This document shows positions 58,403 to 64,000 of a DNA stretch of 64,000 nt, in pieces. The stretch is from Bugula neritina. Its lineage: Eukaryota > Bryozoa > Gymnolaemata > Cheilostomatida > Bugulidae. The DNA lies in assembly GCA_964035545.1 (NCBI GenBank), contig OZ037765.1, positions 12,456,698 to 12,520,697 on the forward strand, read 5' to 3'. Below the pieces are notes generated by a model. It saw only the letters and a list, made by a program, of their open reading frames with translations. It did no database searches and was not told the origin of the DNA. Position numbers and translations under genes: made by a program. The first letter of the stretch is position 1. Each line of letters starts with the position of its first letter.

Positions 58403-59125
58403 ATAATTACAATTATATCATATTGATAATCAATATGATTATGAAAACAGAATATAAGTATCACAATGTGAATGTCGTCAGTTACTGTTGGCACAATCAA
58501 AATAGTCAATACTGTGTTATGGTAAGCCTATACACAATTAATATCAATATCATTATGGTTATAATGCTTTGTCTTACTATTATCTATAACTCCTAGCATC
58601 ATTATAGGTATTATTATGTGCCAATTGCCTGTCACTCTAGAATTTCGAACTTATATAATATTTTCATCAAATCTAACAGCTACACTGACTAAATTTTTAA
58701 AATTTTCAATAAAATGGGGATATCGTTGTTCTGTGAGCCTTTAAATCATGCTGTTGAAAGATTACGAGTTTATAAGTAGTCTTTTACTTTCTAGCATTGT
58801 AAATTGTCTGCTTAAGATAATACCTGAAAGTTCAAATTGGAAATCATTTGTTACACTATAACCATGCTACTGCTGAGCATGAAAATGTGGTTCTGTAGAT
58901 AAATGATTTTCATACCATAATTTCTAGCAGCATCACATCAAAACCTTTTTGTGGTGTCAGTTTTAATTGATTGTCAGTTTTTATAATTGTTGCTATTTTA
59001 AGTGTGTTCCTAGAATTTAAAAGCAAATGCAAATAAATGTAGATAAAACTCGCTCTAATATAACTTAATGACCCTTGTCATGTCTCTGCAGGTATTTTTT
59101 GCATAGAGGAAGTAAGACAACTAAA
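58403..59125. other. Intergenic, upstream of the P450 first exon
   Basis: AT-rich. No frame or repeat identified. Would contain the promoter of the second P450. Confidence 0.4.
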
Positions 59126-59353
59126 ATGGGCACAGTTATCACTACTTTGTCATCACAAGACCTGTCTACACTAGGACTGGTTATAGTGACTCTTATACTG
59201 ACATACTACTTCTATGCTAGAACTAGTACTAAACAGCGCTACCCACGTGGACCTCCTACTATTCCTATACTTGGAAATCTTCCTCAGCTTCTTATGTCCA
59301 AGGATATGAATATGATATACTTTTTAGAAGATAGTCGTAAGAAGTATGGAAAT
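59126..59353 (+). CDS. First exon of a second cytochrome P450
   Basis: 76 codons from ATG to a GTAAGC donor, ending in phase 0 at KKYGN. It has a hydrophobic anchor (STLGLVIVTLILTYYFYA), a basic stop-transfer (TSTKQRYPRG) and the proline hinge PRGPPTIPILGN of microsomal CYP2-like P450s. Phase and content fit directly onto the exon-2 type seen at 22561 (VFTIELGG), but that exon is 37 kb upstream on the same strand. The likely reading is a tandem paralogue whose later exons lie beyond 64000. No exon 2 is visible in the 4.6 kb that follow. Confidence 0.85.
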
Positions 59354-60220
59354 GTAAGCTGAAAACATATATTGCACTTTTGAAACTGATATTTTAAAGC
59401 ATTTAATCGTGTTGGTACCATATACCAAGTTTCAGTTACTTCAAATCTACTGAGTACTCTTTACTGATTTTCTTGTTGAAATCATTTAAGGATGCAAAAA
59501 GTAACTTGGCGCCACAAGTAGAAAAGTGTACACTATACGCGAATTTTATGCGTTGAGATTGCTGAACAACAAGTTTAAATATTTTCTGCTGTCGTTACTT
59601 AATTGGCTGGCCTTATTTAGCGAGCCCACTTTGCTTTAGTGCTACGAATTACAAGCATTGGCATCACTGCATGATTCAGCATTCTAAATGCGTGTAATTA
59701 GTGTACATTGGACACCTTTTTCTACCTATGGTGCAAATTATCGTTTGTGAAAAAACCCTCGTGTGGCCTTACACTAATACAAAACTCTCTTTGAGATTAT
59801 GCCCTATAATCATTGTCATATGTAGTGTCTCGATTTTGTGCAACTATTGACACTGTTGAAAGTTTTTATTCTAAAGAGCTATTTAGGATCAATTAAAACT
59901 ATTGCACAAGGAGGTATTCTTGAAAATTGAGCTCTCTTCTATTTTTTATGCAATTTATATCCTTTTGAGACCCGAAAAGTTTCAGTGGGAAAATAGCAGT
60001 GAGAACCAATTTTTAATTACTTTTTCATGCAAACACAAAATCATAATTTTTCATAAAATTTGTTTGTTATTTTTACTGTAATAAGGCGTCCCCTGTGGGG
60101 AACGCCGCTACTCAGTTACTAGAAATTAGTGAAATATATTTGAGCTAGTACAATGTCATTTTTAACTCAAAATGAGTCATCTGGATTACTTTTTGTGGAA
60201 CAAGAGAAAACAGTTTCTAC

Positions 60221-62301
60221 TTACATTAATGCACAAAAACCATTGCATTTTGTGCAGCGCACACTGGTTTTGTCGGGGCAGCCTTTTCTCCTGCAGTGAG
60301 CACTGTTCGAAAGCTTAATAAACTCTGGCAGGTGTTTAGCTCCTCTACTTCTGCAATTGATTGGTAGCGGCACTGGAACTCTGTGTTTGCTTGTCTCACC
60401 CTCATCTGTATCACTACAAGTACTATCTCCAGCTGTAGCAAGCAGTTGCTTCCCCATTAGAAACCTGTAGTCACACAACTGCACAGACTTGTTTGCTGGG
60501 TTTGCAGCTCTATGTATTAGCCAGCAGTTTTTTACAGCTAAATTCAGCAAATGCATAATGACTCAACTGGCCAGCTCTTGCACCTTGCCGTCAGTTTATA
60601 GTATATAATAGCTTGGTCACAGAGATCGACGCCGCCCATTGATGTATTGTATCAACCAACAACTGCTGGTCTTGGGATGGTAATGTATTCTTTTTTATGC
60701 TTGCACCATCTTTGACAGTCCTCTACAGGTTCTAATCCATGCAATGATGATGCCATTAAAATCCCTTTGGTGTCAAACCGTTTCACCATGCTGATCGGTT
60801 CATCATCTTTGGCGTTTGTTATAAACTGCTCCATAGATCCTCCTCTTTTAGCCTTCATCTGCTTGACTGATAAAAATTGCACAGGTACATATTTCGGGCT
60901 TATTGTTCCTGTTAGCGAAATGTTTGCATGTGCAAAGTGTTCGATCAATGGGATAGTTGTGAAAAATCGATCACAGAACACATGTTTCCCTGGTCCTAAG
61001 CCATTGGTTGGTTGCAGTACAGCTCCCACTATTTGTCCTCCTGATCCATCTCCCAACTTAAAATCTTAAATTGACCCCTCTCCTTGGTAAATTTCAAAGT
61101 CGTAAACTACACCATTACAGCCTGCAAGAACCAAGTTTTTTAAACCTGTTGGGTATGGATTTCGTGGTACTTATTGTCTTGTGGGGCGTCTACCAGAAAA
61201 TGAGATCATCTGCTCATCTATACTCGTGTTGCTTTCTATTAGTAATTTATTGCAGACCTCACGGATATGTTTAACATAAGGTGTTATTTTCCATGACCTG
61301 TCTGATGTCTTCATTTCTGCTGTTACAAGAGTGTTGTCTACCACTTATAGGTTGCTTCTAATCTTGAAAAATCGATCCCTTCGCATAGCATTAGCAATAA
61401 TTGGGATGCTAGTTAGTCTTTCTTTAGCCGTTTCATGTTGATGCAGCCCATCAACAAACAAATACCAAAGAAAACTTCAGTTTTAGCAGGAGTAACTTCA
61501 AGATATTTCCTAATGTTTTGAGCATGATAGCGATTTGTTAGGTCAGCCATCAAAGAAAAAACGTCATCAATGAAGTATTTCTTAAGTTCTCCCACCGCAC
61601 TGTTATCTGTTTGAATTGGTAAAGGCTGTGTTGATTGCTCAAATTTACTAGTAAAATGAGTGCTTTTTTTGAAGAAGTAAACTTTTTTTGTTGTTTTTTT
61701 TATTTCTTAGCGGGTTTTGGTTGAAATTTTTCATAGTCTCGGGGTCAACAGATTGAGTGTCAGAGCAGGTAGGTTCAAAGTCACAGTCACCATCACTGTC
61801 ATTTGAACAAAAATCTGTCAGAATTGTCAAGCATGTCCGACATATGAATAGCATCATTTGTTGAGAGATTTTTTGAGATCCGGTGGCGTGATCCTTAAAA
61901 CAAAGTCAAAATAAGTACGATATGCAAGTATTTAAATGATTAGGCAAGAAAAAATCAACCAAAATTGATAGTCTAAAACATTACTTAGAAGTAAAATATT
62001 GAAAAAGTAAAAAAAACAAGATCTAGTGAACTATTAGATGCCTTTAAAGACATTGAACTCAATCGTACTTTTTACTGAAGTTGTAGTCGTTAGATCCCCA
62101 TGTCCTGCTCAGGGGACATAAAAAAAAGATTAATAAAACTAAAACAAAGAGTGATATCTGGTATATTTTAAAATTAAAGTGTGCAGAACCGTGTTATAAA
62201 CAAGAATAGATGATCAAAAATCTTGTTAACTTGACTTATGGGATTAAAATATCTTTTACCTGTAGAAGTTGAATCACATGTTCTATCTTTCTGGGAAGCC
62301 A
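60221..62301 (-). pseudogene. piggyBac-type transposase, decayed
   Basis: Fragments on the - strand in family order. A possible N-terminal piece MASQKDRTCDSTSTG lies at 62301, and an acidic region at about 61857-61648 (SNDSDGDCDFEP). 61595-61413 has DLTNRYHAQNIRKYL and VFFGICLLMGCINM. 61056-60652 has PGKHVFCDRFFTTIPLI, ISLTGTI and SVKQMKAKRGG. 60556-60221 has LAVKNCWLIHR and the C-terminal cysteine domain CRRKGCPDKT...CTKCNGFC. 61412-61060 is too decayed to read. Several stops. It lies in the presumed first intron of the second P450. Ends and TTAA duplications are not clear. Confidence 0.8.
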
Positions 62302-62379
62302 TTTTGTAGTTCTTGCAGCGCTTTGATAAAAAAGGGTGGAAAGACAAAACCAAAAGGAAACAACTCCCCAATTGTCCCT

Positions 62380-62530
62380 TGAAAGAGCTCAATGCAATGC
62401 AGAGCAAAGTGAATAAAAGTATTGTACGATAAAGTTTTATTTAACTCTTCCATTACTATTAGTTTCATGGGCATTATATATACACACAATCATCAGATAA
62501 AATGTGAAAATGTAATACAGTAAGATTAAA
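62380..62530 (-). mobile_element. PLE terminal-repeat fragment with hammerhead motif
   Basis: Matches the PLE terminal segments at 4246-4400 and 6770-6810 (AGCAAAGTGAATAAAAG; then ACTATTAGTTTCATG...). No PLE coding sequence adjoins, so it is a solitary end. Confidence 0.75.
62448..62503 (-). ncRNA. Hammerhead ribozyme-like motif
   Basis: On the - strand: CTGATGA (62496-62490), GAAA (62466-62463), helix III ACT/AGT, cleavage triplet GTA (62456-62454), and helix I of six pairs including two G-T. Helix II is weak here (a TG/CA pair flanked by mismatches). The core is fully canonical; folding in vivo is unproven. Confidence 0.55.
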
Positions 62531-62934
62531 AATACATACTAGATATATGAAAGAATATGTGACTGCTGCTGTCATTTTTGGTTTCTTGGGGAGGGGATCA
62601 TCCAAGTTTTTTACTTTTTAATATTACTGTACCCGAGATACGCCAGCCTATACACAAAGAGGTTCAGAAGAGTTAATAGAGGTGGTTTTTAATGCTGATA
62701 ATGAAAAAAATAATTAAATACTCACATCTGCTATATTTTAATAAATATTTTAGATCGGAGTTCAGTCTAATTAGAACAACTTCATTGTTGACAACCACTA
62801 TTAATCGCCAGTGTAAACTTGGCCAATTATTTCATTCTTTGTTTGCATCTCCGCTGTGCTGTCTTCATTTTCTCTATCTACAGTATACAGCAGCTTTACC
62901 TACCAGCTCTGATTTACTTGAATATTTTAGTTGA

Positions 62935-64000
62935 AAACAAATTCACCAGGTGGCCAACCATGTACGTCAATCTGCAAGCTCACCTTCCGGTATGGGACAC
63001 ACTAGATCATGAGTTTCAGGACTGCAAAATTCTCTTATCTCCTTTGCTAACTACTGTTGACATTCCTTAGGTAATCCTGCTTGCACAATTTCTTTTGGCA
63101 TACCGGTGGGAAGTTTAGTTTGAGTCATTAGCTGATGATCAATTGAATCCACTATCATGAAACATTTCTGCTGTCAGTACACCTAACAAAATAATATAAT
63201 GACAGTAATGCAGCAACGAGCAAACAAATAACTAGCTGGACATATGGAAACGCAAACTTACCAGGTTTGTTGCTAGGCATGCAAAACTGGTGGTATTTCT
63301 CAATTCCTTGAAACCTGCGGCACACAAGAAATGAATTCAGTCATACACCGGTGCAATTACTGTTCCCTATTGGTCTCCAACTAATTGAACATGATTTCCC
63401 TTAGCTGAGCTTGTCACAGCCTACAAATAAATGATCTTGCTTAGCTTAGATCTTCTTGCTGTCCTTAGCTTAAGAGCGCACATTAGAACTGAAACTTAGT
63501 ATAAATATTTCATGCACCCAAATTTTGCTGTATACAAAAATTTAAGTACAACATTGCTTCTCGAATTCCATCAAGTGATGACAGCCTGGTATTGCATGTC
63601 TTCTTTTTAAGTAACCAAAGTGCATGTCGCAGTAGAACTTGGTGTGGCCAGCGATGAGAAAGTTCATTTCTATTGAGGTACATTGGTACATCTTCAAATA
63701 AGGTAACTCATCATTACTTTGGCCCCTGAAAAATCAATGCAAATGCTATAAACTCTAGATACCGAAAAATATCACGATAAAAACTAGAAATAATACCAAG
63801 TCTTATACACTGTTAGATATGTGTAATAAAAAGTCCCGCAGTGGTCAGCATGTAGAATTATCCTTTGCTCTTTCAGACCCCAGCTCTCAAAGAAATGGTT
63901 GCGGTATGATACAACAGCATTTGTGTCTTTGGTAATCATTACCGATCATCTATCAGGTAATTCACCTGAGTTGACAGTGAAGGCAGCAAGCGCCAAATTT
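62935..64000 (-). pseudogene. Second DUF7869-like gene, 3' part, cut by the window edge
   Basis: Exon-like pieces on the - strand, in order: 63960-63830 (VVSYRNHFFESWGL, IILHADHC); 63727-63545 (GQSNDELPYLKMY, MNFLIAGHTKFYCDMHFGYL); 63316-63262 (FQGIEKYHQFCMPSN); 63118-63070 (KLPTGMPKEIVQAGLP); and 63042-62983 (EIREFCSPETHDLVCPIPE). HADHC-GQ and GHTKFYCDMHFG mirror the FCDSCAGQNKN and GHSFMECDKQFG blocks of the gene at 14198-16474, but the proteins belong to different subfamilies. At least one stop (before ITKDTN) and an unclear donor after HADHC suggest decay. The upstream part lies outside the window. Confidence 0.65.

Noticed and set aside
58205-58426. Frame of about 70 codons also present at 53312
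   Set aside because: Lies within the LTR and is simply duplicated with it; Tyr-rich part is a microsatellite.

Overview
This is eukaryotic, AT-rich DNA with GT-AG introns, long (TA)n arrays and very many transposable elements (TEs). Penelope-like, BEL/Pao, Gypsy, CR1-, I- and RTE-like, piggyBac, hAT and tRNA-SINE sequences occurring together fit an invertebrate metazoan genome, most plausibly a marine one. I cannot name the species. I see no bacterial operons, rRNA, CRISPR arrays or free-standing tRNA genes.

Host genes are few and lie on the + strand. A cytochrome P450 gene (exons 2-8 at 22561-28508) carries all the usual P450 motifs, but its first exon is not visible upstream. A small five-exon gene at 29381-30530 encodes a predicted 148-residue protein I do not recognise. 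A lone P450 first exon (membrane anchor plus proline hinge) at 59126-59353 implies a second, tandem P450 that continues past the window. A decayed relative of the small gene, with duplicated exons, lies on the - strand at about 9968-11172.

Layout. 1-6830: two Penelope-like elements (PLEs), one split by a Gypsy element (47-3720). 6832-13400: BEL/Pao, piggyBac and PLE remnants plus the decayed small-gene copy. 13821-16825: a 3.0-kb DNA transposon with terminal inverted repeats and an intact three-exon transposase-like gene of the DUF7869 type. 16.9-22.3 kb: PLE pieces, a foldback MITE, a BEL/Pao 3' end and rearranged repeats. 22.5-30.5 kb: host genes, with a hAT-type element (itself carrying a nested foldback element) just behind a P450 splice donor. 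30.9-32.6 kb: a SINE/hAT/SINE nest. 34.9-39.1 kb: a CR1-like LINE. 39.2-53.0 kb: one Gypsy element whose 3' LTR was hit by a second LTR element and by a LINE; target duplications resolve the order. 53.1-58.4 kb: a young, apparently intact LTR retrotransposon with identical LTRs and a well-formed -1 frameshift signal between gag and pol. 60.2-64.0 kb: a piggyBac remnant, a PLE terminal piece with a hammerhead motif, and part of a second DUF7869-like gene.

The strongest leads are the DUF7869-type transposon with its ends, the gag-pol frameshift module, hammerhead ribozyme motifs in three PLE fragments, the nested-LTR chronology, and the small gene family flanking the P450. Everything is read by eye; family names rest on motif recognition, without database searches.
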